Positions 17,238 to 26,266 of a DNA stretch of 64,000 nucleotides are shown here, one piece after another. Every line of letters starts with the position of its first letter. Position 1 is the stretch's first letter. The stretch is from VRUE01 sp963774405 (GTDB lineage: Bacteria; Actinomycetota; Thermoleophilia; Solirubrobacterales; 70-9). A program made the translations under genes and the position numbers. The notes below the pieces were generated by a model. The model was given only the letters and a program-made list of their open reading frames with translations, was not told the origin of the DNA and made no database searches. The stretch is taken from NCBI GenBank assembly GCA_963774405.1, contig CAVZEV010000013.1:136185-200184 (forward strand). The letters are read 5' to 3'.

Positions 17238-18053
17238 CTAATGGCCACCGCCGTGTCCGCCGCCGTGGCCTCCGCCGCCATGCCCGCCGTGATGTGCCGG
17301 TGCTCCGCCAACCGCCCCCTCGCCGCCCATTCCGGCTGCCGGGCCGGCCAGCGTTAGACCCATCGCGGCAAGGAGGCGATCCCGATTGACGGCGAGGTCG
17401 TAGACGTTCCACTCCGAGTCCGCCCAGCGGCTGGTCTTGCCGGAGCCGGGATCGACCCGCTCGATGGTGCAGGCCTTCTTCCCTCGGGGCCCGCAAGCGA
17501 CCCAGAGAGCACCGGCGCCGACGGTGATCGCCCGCGGCGAACTGGGCAGCGGCAGCGGCGTGCCGATCGACAGGCTTCCCACGTCGACCGGGATCAGGGA
17601 CCCGGTGTCGGGCGAGAAGCGGCGGCCGCAGGCGAGCCAAAGGGTGCCGCCGAGGATCGCGCCACGAACCCCGCGCGCGGGCAGCTTCGCCTCGGCTTCG
17701 ACCTCCCCGGTCGCGGTTGAGACGCGGCTGACCTTACGGCCGTTGCCGTGCAGCACGAGCAGGCCGTCGCCGACAGCCAACAGCTGGCGCCCGCCGCGGC
17801 CGATCCTCGTTTCGATCCCCGGCTCGCCGGTGGCCTGGTCGACCCCGACGAGGTCGCCCCGTGCATGCAGCACCCAGGTCGACTCGCGGACGCAGGCGAG
17901 GTCACGGACGCGATCCTCGAGGCGGGCGACGCCCTCTCCGAGGCCTTCGGGGCCAAATCGCCACAGCCAGCCGTTGGTGCAGGCGATCCAGACGGCGTCG
18001 GTACCGCGGGCGATTGCGGCCGGCGTGCGGCGCAGCTCGGAGCGACTGGTCAC
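17238..18053 (-). CDS. beta-propeller-like protein with Gly/His-rich tail, 5' end uncertain
   Basis: The frame from GTG 18053 gives 271 residues with repeated blade-like units (DAVWIACTNGWLWRFGPEGL, GALWVACGPRGKKACTIERV, WLACGRRFSPDTGSL), resembling YncE/NHL-type propellers. It ends with HHGGHGGGGHGGGHGGGH, a possible metal-binding tail. The same frame upstream to about 18175 still reads like a blade (GFSRLAVDDSAIWATNAIGK). That stretch lacks a start codon, so the GTG is probably not the natural start. The 5' part is probably frameshifted or lost near 18175. Confidence 0.6.
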   Translation of the reverse strand: MTSRSELRRTPAAIARGTDAVWIACTNGWLWRFGPEGLGEGVARLEDRVRDLACVRESTWVLHARGDLVGVDQATGEPGIETRIGRGGRQLLAVGDGLLVLHGNGRKVSRVSTATGEVEAEAKLPARGVRGAILGGTLWLACGRRFSPDTGSLIPVDVGSLSIGTPLPLPSSPRAITVGAGALWVACGPRGKKACTIERVDPGSGKTSRWADSEWNVYDLAVNRDRLLAAMGLTLAGPAAGMGGEGAVGGAPAHHGGHGGGGHGGGHGGGH

Positions 18054-18392
18054 CGTGAGGGTGTGGGCGTCGATCCGCGTGACCGTCTTCCCGATCGCGT
18101 TGGTCGCCCAGATCGCGCTGTCGTCGACGGCCAGCCGGCTGAACCCGTGGCCGGTCTCGACTCGTTCGCCGGGGCGTAGCCGCCTCCGAGGTGGAGTACG
18201 GAGTGATCCAGGTTGTCGGCCGCAGCGTCGGCGTGCCGACGAAGCTGGAGGGCGAGAGCCACAGCTGCAGCCTCTTTCGCCGGGTTGACGTTGCCATCGG
18301 GGGCGAAATCTATGCGGCCGAGGGCCGGCGGCAAATTTGCAGGTCGTCGCCGGGGTGGAGTTTTCGGGGCGGCTTGGTAGCTTCCAGATGCT

Positions 18393-18443
18393 CCGAGCGA
18401 TGAGGCTCGCTCAAACCGCGGCCCAGCCGCTGATGGCCTCTAC
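18393..18443 (+). ncRNA. fluoride riboswitch (crcB motif)
   Basis: The segments GAGCGATGAGGCTCGCTC, AAACCGC, GCCGCTGATGGCCTC and TAC follow the conserved layout of the fluoride riboswitch: GCGATGAGGC stem-loop, CAAAC, and GCTGATGGCCTCTAC that closes the pseudoknot. It closely resembles the well-studied Thermotoga petrophila aptamer. It lies 30 bases upstream of the first crcB gene, whose ribosome-binding site (GGAGG at 18464-18468) follows directly. Control of translation initiation is therefore likely. Confidence 0.95.
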
Positions 18444-18473
18444 TTCGTCCATTTGAACGATGTGGAGGTCGAT

Positions 18474-18905
18474 GTGAGCGCTGACAGCAACAGGGGAACG
18501 ATGCCACGGCGGGACCGGCGAGAGCTGATGGTGATCGCGCTCGGTGGCGCGGCGGGCGCGCTGCTGCGGGCGGGGCTCGGCGAGCACTTCGGCGGCGGCG
18601 CCCCGAGCTGGCCCTGGGTGACCTTCGCGGTCAATGTCGCCGGCGCCTTCGCCCTCGGCTACTTCGTGACCAGGCTGCAGGAGCGGCTGCCGCTCTCGAC
18701 CTACCGCCGGCCGCTGCTCGGCACCGGCTTCTGCGGCGGGCTGACCACCTTCTCGACCATGCAGGTCGAGCTCCTGAAGATGATCGATGCCCACAGCTAC
18801 GGCCTCGCCGGCGGCTACTTCCTGGCCAGCGTCGGGGCCGGCTTCGCCGCGGTCTACCTCGCCACCGGGATGGTGCGCCGCCGGCGCACGGGGGTGCGCA
18901 TATGA
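18474..18905 (+). CDS. crcB: fluoride-specific ion channel subunit CrcB (Fluc), first copy
   Basis: From GTG 18474 the product is 143 residues, with GGAGG five bases upstream. Four hydrophobic helices and the Fluc hallmarks are present: GGAAGALLRAGL near the start, TFAVNVAGAFALGYF in helix 2, and GFCGGLTTFSTMQVE in helix 3. Fluc subunits form dimeric fluoride channels in the cytoplasmic membrane. With the second copy downstream, the channel is probably a heterodimer. The charged N-terminal extension of about 15 residues may be partly untranslated; ATG 18501 is an alternative. Confidence 0.93.
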   Translation: MSADSNRGTMPRRDRRELMVIALGGAAGALLRAGLGEHFGGGAPSWPWVTFAVNVAGAFALGYFVTRLQERLPLSTYRRPLLGTGFCGGLTTFSTMQVELLKMIDAHSYGLAGGYFLASVGAGFAAVYLATGMVRRRRTGVRI

Positions 18906-19270
18906 GCTTCGTCCTGCTCTGGACGGGGGTCGCGGCGTTCGGGGCGCTGGGGGCCTTGGCGCGCTTCGGGCTCGACAGCGCGGTCGCCTCGCGCGCCGGC
19001 AGCGACTTCCCCTTCGGCACCCTCGCCGTCAACGCCAGCGGCGCCTTCGTGCTCGGCCTGCTGGTCGGCGTCGCGCTCGAGGGCGACGCCTTCCTGCTCG
19101 CCGGCACCGGCGCGGTCGGCGCCTACTCGACCTTCTCCACCTGGATGCTGGAGACGCACCGCCTCGGCGAGGAGGGCGAGCCGGTGCTGCTCTTCGCCAA
19201 CCTCGTGATCAGCGCCTCGGTGGGGCTCGCCGCGGCGGTTCTCGGCCGCGCGATCGGGGGGGCGCTGTGA
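18902..19270 (+). CDS. crcB: fluoride-specific ion channel subunit CrcB (Fluc), second copy
   Basis: The 122-residue protein overlaps crcB1 by 4 bases (ATGA). Motifs match the family: AFGALGALARFGL, FGTLAVNASGAFVLGLL, and GTGAVGAYSTFSTWMLE. Two adjacent crcB genes under one fluoride riboswitch indicate a two-gene fluoride export channel, as in other Gram-positive bacteria. Confidence 0.93.
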   Translation: MSFVLLWTGVAAFGALGALARFGLDSAVASRAGSDFPFGTLAVNASGAFVLGLLVGVALEGDAFLLAGTGAVGAYSTFSTWMLETHRLGEEGEPVLLFANLVISASVGLAAAVLGRAIGGAL

Positions 19271-20346
19271 ACGAGGACTGCCTCAAGCTCACCACCTACT
19301 TCGGCGAGCGCGACCGCGCCGGGGGCCGGCTGCTGGGCGATGCGCTGTTCGACGCCTACGGCGAGGCCGGGATCCAGACCAGCCTGCTGCTGCGCGGCGT
19401 CGAGGGCTTCGGCCTCAAGCACCAGCTGCAGCACCGATCGTCTGCTCAGCCTCTCCGAAGACCTGCCGGCGGTCTGCGGTCGCGGTCGACACGCGCGAGC
19501 GGATCGAGGTCGCGCTGGGGCGGGTGATGGCGATCAAGCGACGCGGCCTGGTCACGCTGGAGCGCGCCCGCCTGCTGAGCGGCGAGATCGGCGAGGTCTC
19601 TCTGCCGCAGGAGCTGCACGAGGCGACCAAGCTCACCGTCTACGTCGGGCGCCAGGAGCGGGTCGGCGGCGAGCCCGCCTTCGTCGCGATCTGCGACCTG
19701 CTGCACCGCCGCGGGATCGCCGGCGCCACGGCGCTGCTCGGCGTCGACGGCACGGCCGGCGGCGAGCGCCGGCGCGGTCGCTTCTTCTCGCGCAACGCGG
19801 CGGTGCCGATGATGGTGATCGCGGTCGGCTCGGGCGAGCAGATCGGCCGCGCTGCTGCCGGAGCTCGGCGCGCTGCTGCGACAGCCGCTGATCACCCTGG
19901 AGCGGCTGCGCGTCTGCAAGCGCGACGGCGAGCTGCTGGAGCGCCCCCACGCCCTGCCCGCCAACGACGCGCACGGGATGGCGATCTGGCAGAAGCTGAT
20001 GGTCTACACCTCGGAGGCCGCCAGGCACGGCAAGCGGCCGATCCACTCCGAGCTGGTCCGCCGCCTGCGCGAGTCCGGCGCGAGCGGTGCCACCTCGCTG
20101 CGCGGCGTCTGGGGCTTCCACGGCGATCACCGCCCGCACGGCGACCGGGCGCTGCAGCTGCGCCGCCACGTCCCGATCGTCACGGTCCTCGTCGATACCC
20201 CCGAGCGGATCGCCGCCTCCTTCGAGATCGTCGACGAGCTGACCGCGGAGCGGGGCCTGGTCACCAGCGAGATGGTCCCGGCGATGACCGCGATGGCCGA
20301 GGAGGAGCGGCGGGGCGGGCTGCGCCTCGCCCGGCATCGCTTCTGA
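19267..20346 (+). CDS. DUF190 protein with three tandem domains, several frameshifts
   Basis: GTG 19267 overlaps crcB2 by 4 bases. Three DUF190 units can be read: NEDCLKLTTYFGERDRAGG with GIQTSLLLRGVEGFG; TKLTVYVGRQERVGGEPAFV with GIAGATALLGVDGTAG; and QKLMVYTSEAARHGKRPIHS with GASGATSLRGVWGFHG. The reading shifts near 19430, 19472 and 19852, each by one base. DUF190 proteins commonly accompany crcB and resemble PII-like small signalling proteins, so a role in fluoride export or its control is likely. Because the remaining sequence is well conserved, consensus errors are as likely as a pseudogene. Confidence 0.75.
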
Positions 20347-20353
20347 GCAAGGG

Positions 20354-22018
20354 TTACCTCGAGAGCTCGCGGCGCAGCATCGCGTTGCCGCGCTCGAGCT
20401 GCTCGATCGTGGCGCCGGCGACCGAGCGCACGCGGGTGGCGCGGTTGATGCGCGACTGGATCTCGCGGTGCGAGCGGCCGCTGCGGCGGGAGACGTCGGC
20501 GACGAGGCGCTTGCGCTCGCCGCGCAGCCGCTCGCGGATCGCGTAGGCCGACTCTCGCTCGGCCTCGGGCTCCTGCGGAGCGGCCTTGGGCTTGGCCGGG
20601 GCGCTCGCTTTCTTCGGCCTGGGATCGTCGGTCGGGAAGAGCTGCAGCGCGGTCTCGCTCATGATCGCCTCGTCCAGCTCGGCGTCGCCCGAGCTGAGCG
20701 GGGCAAAGCGGTCGCCCGGATCGCCTCGCTCCGCGTCGACGTCATCGAGCTCGACCTCGTCCTCCTCGGCATCCGGCGAGAGGTCGAGCGCGTGGCGGCG
20801 CTCCAGCTCGATCTCGTGGGCGAGCGCCTTCAGCCGCGGGTCGGCCGGCATCAGCAGGTAGCTCATCTGCCGGCCCGGCCCCGGCGTGGTGCGAATGAAG
20901 CGGCCGACCACCTGGCGGAAGAAGAGCTCGGTGCGCGCCGCCGTCGCGTAGACGCCGACCCGCAGGCGGGGGATGTCGACCCCCTCGGAGACCATCAGGA
21001 CCGAGACCAGCCAGCGTCGCTCCGAGCCGGCGAACTCGGCGATGCGGCGGCCGGCGCCGGGCTCGTCGCTCATCACCAGCTCGGGCTGCTCGCCCGATAC
21101 GGCGGCGAGGCGCGCCGCGATCTCCCGGGCGTGATCCTGATCGGAGGCGATGACCAGGCCGCCCGCGTCGTGGTGCCCGCCGGCGCGCACCTCGCTCAGC
21201 CTGGCGTCGCCGTCGCGCAGCACCTCGCCCATCCACTCGCCCTCCGGGCTGAGCGCCGTGCGCAGGCGCCGGGCCGCCTCGGCCGCGGGCAGGGCGAGGT
21301 CGAAGTCGGCGCTGCGCAGGCGGCCGTCGGAGACCCACTCCATCTCGCCGTCGTAGGGCAGGAAGGTGATCGGGCGGCAGACCCGGTCGCGCAGCGCCTG
21401 CGCGTAGCCGTAGGAGTAGTCGGCGCGGCTGAGGCCGTCCTCGTCGTAGGCGACCCAGGGGATCGCCGAGTTGTCGGAGCGAAAGGGCGTACCGGAGAGC
21501 AGCAGGCGGAAGCGGGCGCCGTCGAAGGCGCTGCGGGTCTGCACGCCCCAGGCGGCCTGGTCGCCCATGTGGTGCGGCTCGTCGGCGATCAGCAGGGTCG
21601 GGCGGCGGGCGGCGGCGCGGCGGTGCGTCTCGGCCCCGGCCGCGATCGTCTGGTAGGTGACCGCGACGCCGTGGAAGTCGGCCGACTCGGGCCCGTCTGA
21701 GTTCGGCCTGTTGGGCTCGAGGTCGATGCCGTAGCGGGCCGCGTCGGCGGCCCACTGGCGGCAGATGTGGGTGGTCGGGCCGGCCACCACCAGGCGCGAG
21801 ACGAAGCCGGCGCTCAGCATCCGGTGGGCGATGTGCAGGCCGAAGGTGGTCTTGCCGGAGGCCGGTGTCGCCGAGGCGAGGAAGCTGGCGGCCGAGTGCG
21901 CACGCACGGCCTCGGTCGCCTCCCGCTGCCAGGAGCGCAGCGGCCGGGCGTCGGGCCAATCCGGAAGCGATCGGGTGCGCGCCCCGCCGCCGATCAGGTG
22001 CTGAGGGGCGTCATACAA
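20354..22018 (-). CDS. superfamily 2 DNA/RNA helicase
   Basis: The product is 554 residues, starting at TTG 22018. SF2 motifs appear in order: motif I ATPASGKTTFGL, motif Ia VVAGPTTHICRQW, motif II as DEPH (LLIADEPHHMG), motif III LLLSGTPFR, and motif VI-like ELFFRQVVGRFIR. The DEPH-type box and the overall length are like XPB/restriction-subunit-type helicases. The last 130 residues are acidic then Lys/Arg-rich with a helical tail. No partner nuclease or methylase is adjacent, so repair or a general role is as likely as defence. It converges with the DUF190 gene 8 bases away. Confidence 0.85.
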   Translation of the reverse strand: MYDAPQHLIGGGARTRSLPDWPDARPLRSWQREATEAVRAHSAASFLASATPASGKTTFGLHIAHRMLSAGFVSRLVVAGPTTHICRQWAADAARYGIDLEPNRPNSDGPESADFHGVAVTYQTIAAGAETHRRAAARRPTLLIADEPHHMGDQAAWGVQTRSAFDGARFRLLLSGTPFRSDNSAIPWVAYDEDGLSRADYSYGYAQALRDRVCRPITFLPYDGEMEWVSDGRLRSADFDLALPAAEAARRLRTALSPEGEWMGEVLRDGDARLSEVRAGGHHDAGGLVIASDQDHAREIAARLAAVSGEQPELVMSDEPGAGRRIAEFAGSERRWLVSVLMVSEGVDIPRLRVGVYATAARTELFFRQVVGRFIRTTPGPGRQMSYLLMPADPRLKALAHEIELERRHALDLSPDAEEDEVELDDVDAERGDPGDRFAPLSSGDAELDEAIMSETALQLFPTDDPRPKKASAPAKPKAAPQEPEAERESAYAIRERLRGERKRLVADVSRRSGRSHREIQSRINRATRVRSVAGATIEQLERGNAMLRRELSR

Positions 22019-22065
22019 AGGGCGGGCAACAATAGGGTCGCGCGCGGCGGAGGACCGCCGGCCGG

Positions 22066-23094
22066 TCAGCCGACCGCCGAGGCGCCCTTGGCGAGGATGG
22101 CGTCGAGCGCCTCTATGACCGGCATCCGGGGGTCGAGGGCAAAGAGTTCCTCGCAGGCGGAGACGAACGCGGGGTCGGTGGCGGCGAGGGGAACGTCGTC
22201 TCCGACAATCGTCCCGAGGTCTGCGTAGAAGCGGCGCGAGAGATCAAAGGCCGCGGCGGAGAGCTCCTCCTCCGCGACCTCGGGGATGCTGGCGCGGGCC
22301 GCCGGGCTGACGAAGGGCAGCACGTAGGGGAGGCGGCCGAGGCGACCGGAGCGGAGCCGGCAGACGAGGCCGCTGGCGCCGACCACGTAGTCCCGCGGAT
22401 CGCCCAGGTCGATCTTCTCGAGCGGGGCCCGGTCGTCCTCGCAGAGGTACCGCACCGCGGGCAGTACGGGGAAATCCGGCTCCAGCAGGCCGACCTTGGT
22501 GCCGACGACGACGCCGATCACGTTCTCGACCAGATCTCCGAGGTACGCGCCGAGCATCGTCGTCAGGGTCTCACCGGAGAAAAAGTCATCCTCGACGACG
22601 ACGATCGGCCCCTCGCCGGCGGCGGCCCTGATCGTCGCGACCTGCTCTTCGAGGGGAGGGCAGCCGGGCCGGGGAATCATTTCGATGTACTCCGTGCCTC
22701 CCGGCAGGTAGCAACGTGAGAAGGCCAGCTGCAGCGCCCCCTCGCTCATCAGCGGGTCCATGCTGATCACGGTCGCGGTCCCGAGCGAGGCGATGAGCTC
22801 CTGGCGGCGCCGCTGGACCTCACCGGCGTCGAGGAGATCGAGCGCGGGCCGCTCGTAGACGTGGCTGAAGGCATTCCTGATCGCCGTCGCGAGGGTGTCC
22901 ACGGTCCGCTCGTACGCCGCCCGAATCTCGGTGAGCGCATCGCCGGCCCCGAGGCGGGCGGCGAACTGCGCCGCCACGTAATCGGAGTCGCGGCGCATGA
23001 TGTAGACGAAATCCGCCTCCGGCGGGACGATCCGCACGCCGGGCGAGCAGTTCTGCACCTCGTTGGCGACAACGGTCGAGCGACGCGGCTCCAT
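22066..23094 (-). CDS. hypothetical protein with a phosphoribosyltransferase-like motif
   Basis: From ATG 23094 the protein has 342 residues. The segment GPIVVVEDDFFSGETLTTML resembles the PRPP-binding loop of type I phosphoribosyltransferases (two acidic residues, then a small loop and G-x-T). No fusion partner domain is recognised. The gene is divergent from argS with about 150 bases between. The reading frame stays open far upstream on the same strand, but that part overlaps the argS 5' end and is arginine-rich, so I rejected it. The function is unknown. PRTase relatedness is an inference from one motif. Confidence 0.65.
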   Translation of the reverse strand: MEPRRSTVVANEVQNCSPGVRIVPPEADFVYIMRRDSDYVAAQFAARLGAGDALTEIRAAYERTVDTLATAIRNAFSHVYERPALDLLDAGEVQRRRQELIASLGTATVISMDPLMSEGALQLAFSRCYLPGGTEYIEMIPRPGCPPLEEQVATIRAAAGEGPIVVVEDDFFSGETLTTMLGAYLGDLVENVIGVVVGTKVGLLEPDFPVLPAVRYLCEDDRAPLEKIDLGDPRDYVVGASGLVCRLRSGRLGRLPYVLPFVSPAARASIPEVAEEELSAAAFDLSRRFYADLGTIVGDDVPLAATDPAFVSACEELFALDPRMPVIEALDAILAKGASAVG

Positions 23095-23243
23095 GCGCGA
23101 GACTCTAGTCACTGGCCTGTGCCACGAGCGGCGCAGGCGATGGAGCCACGGCCTGCTCCATATACTCCGGCGGCAGGCGGCGTCGCGGCTCCCCGGTCCA
23201 GGCGTCGTAAGCACCGCGTCGATCTCTCTAACCCCTGGGGCCA

Positions 23244-25001
23244 ATGCCAGCTTCCCTCTCCAACGCCAGCACGTACGATCCGATTGGGCAGGTCGAGAGC
23301 GCGCTGCTCCGCGCTGCCGGCGATCTCGGGCTCGAGGTCGAGGACGCGCTCGTCCGTCAGAGCCCGCCCAACCAGGAGGGTGACTACCAATCGACCCTGG
23401 CGCTCCGCGTCGGTCGCGAGCGTGGGGTGGACACGGTCGAGATGGCCCAGGAACTCGTCGCCGGCCTGGCCGAGAGCGAGGCTTACGAGCCGGCAACCGT
23501 CTCCGGCAAGGGGTTCATCAACTTTCGGCTGCGCAGCGACTATCTCGCGGGGGCAGCTGCGGCGATTGCCGGCGACCCCCGGCTCACCGTCGCCCCCGCC
23601 GAGAGTGCCCGCAGGATCGTCATCGACTACAGCTCTCCAAATGTGGCGAAGGAGATGCACGTCGGTCACCTGCGCAGCACGATCCTCGGCGATGCCCTGC
23701 GCCGCCTGCTGCTTTTCTACGGTCACGAGGTGATCTCGCAAAATCACCTGGGTGACTGGGGGACGCCGTTTGGGATGCTGGTCGAGCACATGCTCGACGA
23801 GCGGGAGGTGCGCCCGGGACAGGAGGTGACGGACCTGACCCTCTTCTACCAGGAGGCGCGTCGCAAGTTCGACTCGGACCCGCACTTTGCCGAGCGCTCA
23901 CGCGTGCGCGTTGTGTTGCTTCAGCAGGGGGACGAGGAGTCGCTCGCCGTCTGGCGCCGGCTGCGCGAGGTCTCCGAGGCGTACTTTCAGCAGATCTACG
24001 ACGCCCTTGCCGTGGGCTTGACCCCGGAGGACAACGCCGGCGAGAGCTTTTACAACCCGATGCTCGCGAGTGTTGTCGAGGAGCTCTCGGCGAAGGGCCT
24101 TCTCACCGAGAGCGACGGGGCGCTTTGCATGTTCCTGCCGGGCTACACCTCGCGCGACGGAAAAGTGATGCCGATAATCGTCCGCAAGCGCGACGGTGGC
24201 TTCAACTATGACACCACCGATCTCGCCGCAATCAGGTATCGCCTGAGGGAGCTGGAGGCGGACACGATTCTCTACGTCGTCGGTGCACCGCAGGCGCTTC
24301 ACTTCAACATGCTCTTCGACGCGGTCAGGGCGGCGGGCTGGGCCGATGAGGACGACGATCTGCGCCACGTTGCGTTTGGCTCCGTTCTCGGCGAGGACGG
24401 CAAGATGCTCCGCACCAGAGCGGGTAAGACGATCAAGCTGATGGACCTGCTCCAAGAGGCAACCCAACGGGCGGGAACGCTCCTGGAGGAGCGCCAGCTG
24501 GGAACCTCCGATCCCCAGGAGCTTGCCCGCTCGCTCGGCATCGGTGCGATCAAGTACGCCGATCTCTGCAGCGACCGGGTTCGCGATTACACCTTTTCGT
24601 TCGATCGCATGCTCAGCTTTGAAGGAAATACAGCTGCCTACCTGCAGTACGCGCACGCCAGAGTGTGTTCTCTGTTGCGTAGGTATGGCGACCCGGCAAA
24701 CGGTGAGCAGGCGGCGGGCCAAACGGTCACACTCGCCACCCCGGAGGAGCGGGCCCTGGCGCTACAGTTGCTGCGTTTCGGCACCGAGCTCTCGCTTGCG
24801 ACCGAGCACCTTCAGCCGCACAAGCTCTGTTCCTACCTGCATGAGCTGGGAGCCCGTTTCTCCAGCTTCTACGAGGCGTGTCCGATCGGAACCGCCGAGG
24901 CGGCGGAGAAGGAGTCGAGGCTGATCCTCGCCTCGGCGACCGGCCGGACCATCGCGACCGGCCTCGAGCTGCTCGGAATCGACGCTCCAGACCGACTGTA
25001 G
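23244..25001 (+). CDS. argS: arginyl-tRNA synthetase
   Basis: The 585-residue protein starts at ATG 23244. It has the ArgRS N-terminal tRNA D-loop-binding domain (about 10-110), then the class I catalytic core with SSPNVAKEMHVGHLRSTILG (HIGH motif at about 138-141). It continues through NHLGDWGTPFG, GFNYDTTDLAA and SVLGEDGKMLRTRAG to the C-terminal DALR anticodon-binding domain (SFEGNTAAYLQYAHARVCSL). It charges tRNA-Arg in the cytoplasm. Length and motifs are complete. It is followed 10 bases later by an ArgB-like gene. Confidence 0.97.
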   Translation: MPASLSNASTYDPIGQVESALLRAAGDLGLEVEDALVRQSPPNQEGDYQSTLALRVGRERGVDTVEMAQELVAGLAESEAYEPATVSGKGFINFRLRSDYLAGAAAAIAGDPRLTVAPAESARRIVIDYSSPNVAKEMHVGHLRSTILGDALRRLLLFYGHEVISQNHLGDWGTPFGMLVEHMLDEREVRPGQEVTDLTLFYQEARRKFDSDPHFAERSRVRVVLLQQGDEESLAVWRRLREVSEAYFQQIYDALAVGLTPEDNAGESFYNPMLASVVEELSAKGLLTESDGALCMFLPGYTSRDGKVMPIIVRKRDGGFNYDTTDLAAIRYRLRELEADTILYVVGAPQALHFNMLFDAVRAAGWADEDDDLRHVAFGSVLGEDGKMLRTRAGKTIKLMDLLQEATQRAGTLLEERQLGTSDPQELARSLGIGAIKYADLCSDRVRDYTFSFDRMLSFEGNTAAYLQYAHARVCSLLRRYGDPANGEQAAGQTVTLATPEERALALQLLRFGTELSLATEHLQPHKLCSYLHELGARFSSFYEACPIGTAEAAEKESRLILASATGRTIATGLELLGIDAPDRL

Positions 25002-25004
25002 GCT
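24999..25004 (+). promoter_or_regulatory. -10 box overlapping the argS stop codon
   Basis: TAGGCT begins with the argS stop TAG and ends 7 bases before ATG 25012, consistent with a leaderless internal promoter for the ArgB-like gene. Confidence 0.35.
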
Positions 25005-25011
25005 CTGCCCG

Positions 25012-25803
25012 ATGACCAACGTTGCCACGCTGATCGAGGCGCTTCCCTACATCCGGGAGTTTCGCGGCAAGACCTTCGTGATTCGCTGTGGCGACCGGCT
25101 CAGTGAGAGCGACCGAGCCGCCCTCTGCCGCGACGTGGCGATGCTGCGGTTCGTCGGGGTTAAGGCCGTTGTGGTTCACCCCTACGAGGAGCCGGTCGCG
25201 GACGGCAGCCTGTCCGCGGACGCGAACCACCGCCTCGTGCACGCGCTCGGGGAGTACGGCAAGGCGACCGGCCTTGCCGGAAGCGACGGCGCCCCGCGCT
25301 GGTTGCTCTCCCTTGCCGGCGAGGGAAACATCGTCGTCAACGCCGATCTCCTCAGGCATGTGATCGACGACTACACCCCGGTGATCGAAACGGTGGCCGT
25401 CGGCCCCAACGGGGCCGCGGTTCCGGTTGACCCCGATGAAGCGGCGGGCCGGCTGGCCGTGGAGCTGGGCGCCTACAAGGTGCTCTTCGTGATCGGCGAT
25501 CATCGGGTCACGATCGAGGAGGGCGAGGAGCGCGGCGAGGTCTCCGAGATGCGAGCCACCGCCGATGTCACCTCCCTGGTCAGGGTTGACCCTGAGCTGG
25601 ACGCCGCCTTCAAGGCCGGCCTGCACGCCACCGAAAGCGGCCAGGTTCGCTTCGCTCACCTCATTCCCACCGCCTTCGAGCACGGGCTCCTGCTCGAGCT
25701 CTTCACCGACGGCGGCTACGGAACCAAGATCCGGGCCGGCAATGACTGGGCCGAAGAAGATGGGTTTCCGGACTGCGGCTATTGGTGCTGGCCGTCGGAG
25801 TAG
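25012..25803 (+). CDS. divergent acetylglutamate-kinase-like (amino acid kinase family) protein
   Basis: The protein has 263 residues and overall ArgB-like architecture: TLIEALPYIREFRGKTFVIR at the N-terminus, VGVKAVVVHPYEEP, and the C-terminal GGYGTKIRAG. Key ArgB residues are altered. The usual K-Y-G-G-N-A-M phosphate loop reads RCGDRLSES, and the nucleotide-binding TDV.G strand reads VLFVIGDHRVTIEEG. It may therefore bind an amino acid without normal kinase activity. It sits next to argS rather than in an arginine-biosynthesis cluster, which hints at a sensing or accessory role (inference). Confidence 0.7.
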   Translation: MTNVATLIEALPYIREFRGKTFVIRCGDRLSESDRAALCRDVAMLRFVGVKAVVVHPYEEPVADGSLSADANHRLVHALGEYGKATGLAGSDGAPRWLLSLAGEGNIVVNADLLRHVIDDYTPVIETVAVGPNGAAVPVDPDEAAGRLAVELGAYKVLFVIGDHRVTIEEGEERGEVSEMRATADVTSLVRVDPELDAAFKAGLHATESGQVRFAHLIPTAFEHGLLLELFTDGGYGTKIRAGNDWAEEDGFPDCGYWCWPSE

Positions 25804-25887
25804 GGCGAGCCGCCCTGTGCATTTGAGGGGCGGTGAGAAGTCGCAGTAACTTGCCGGTAGACCACGACAGCGAGAGGAGAGGTGGAG

Positions 25888-26256
25888 ATGATCGAGAGGA
25901 TCGATGACGCCCCGGCGGGCGTGACCGCTTTGCGGGCCGACGGCGAGGTCAGCGCGGAGGACTACAAGCAGGTGCTCGAGCCGGCCCTGGCGGCGGCGGC
26001 GGAGTCGGGCGAGATCCGCCTGCTCTACGTCCTCGGTGCCGACTTCGAGATGCGGCCCGCGGCGATGGCGCAGGACGCCAAGGTCGGGCTCGGCATCGGG
26101 ATCGGTCACCACTCGGCCTGGAAGCGGACGGCGATCGTCACCGACGCCGGCTGGGTCGCGGGCTCGATCCACGCCTTCGCCTGGATGATGCCCGGCGAGG
26201 TCCGCGTCTTCGGCCTGGCCGAAGAGGACGCGGCAAGGACCTGGGTGGCCGGCTGA
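25888..26256 (+). CDS. SpoIIAA-like (STAS-related) protein
   Basis: The 122-residue protein starts at ATG 25888 with a strong ribosome-binding site (GAGGAGAGG). The pattern GVTALRADGEVSAEDYKQVL, then IRLLYVLGADFEM, then WKRTAIVTDAGWVAGSIHAF with the ending GEVRVFGLAEEDAARTWV, is that of the SpoIIAA-like family. These are small cytoplasmic alpha/beta proteins distantly related to anti-sigma-factor antagonists. The role is unknown. GTG 25882 is an alternative start. Confidence 0.8.
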   Translation: MIERIDDAPAGVTALRADGEVSAEDYKQVLEPALAAAAESGEIRLLYVLGADFEMRPAAMAQDAKVGLGIGIGHHSAWKRTAIVTDAGWVAGSIHAFAWMMPGEVRVFGLAEEDAARTWVAG

Positions 26257-26266
26257 GCGCCGGTCC

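Noticed and set aside
22066..23496. N-terminal extension of the PRTase-like protein to 476 residues
   Set aside because: The extra 134 codons are Arg/Pro-rich, overlap the argS 5' end, and precede a much better ATG at 23094.
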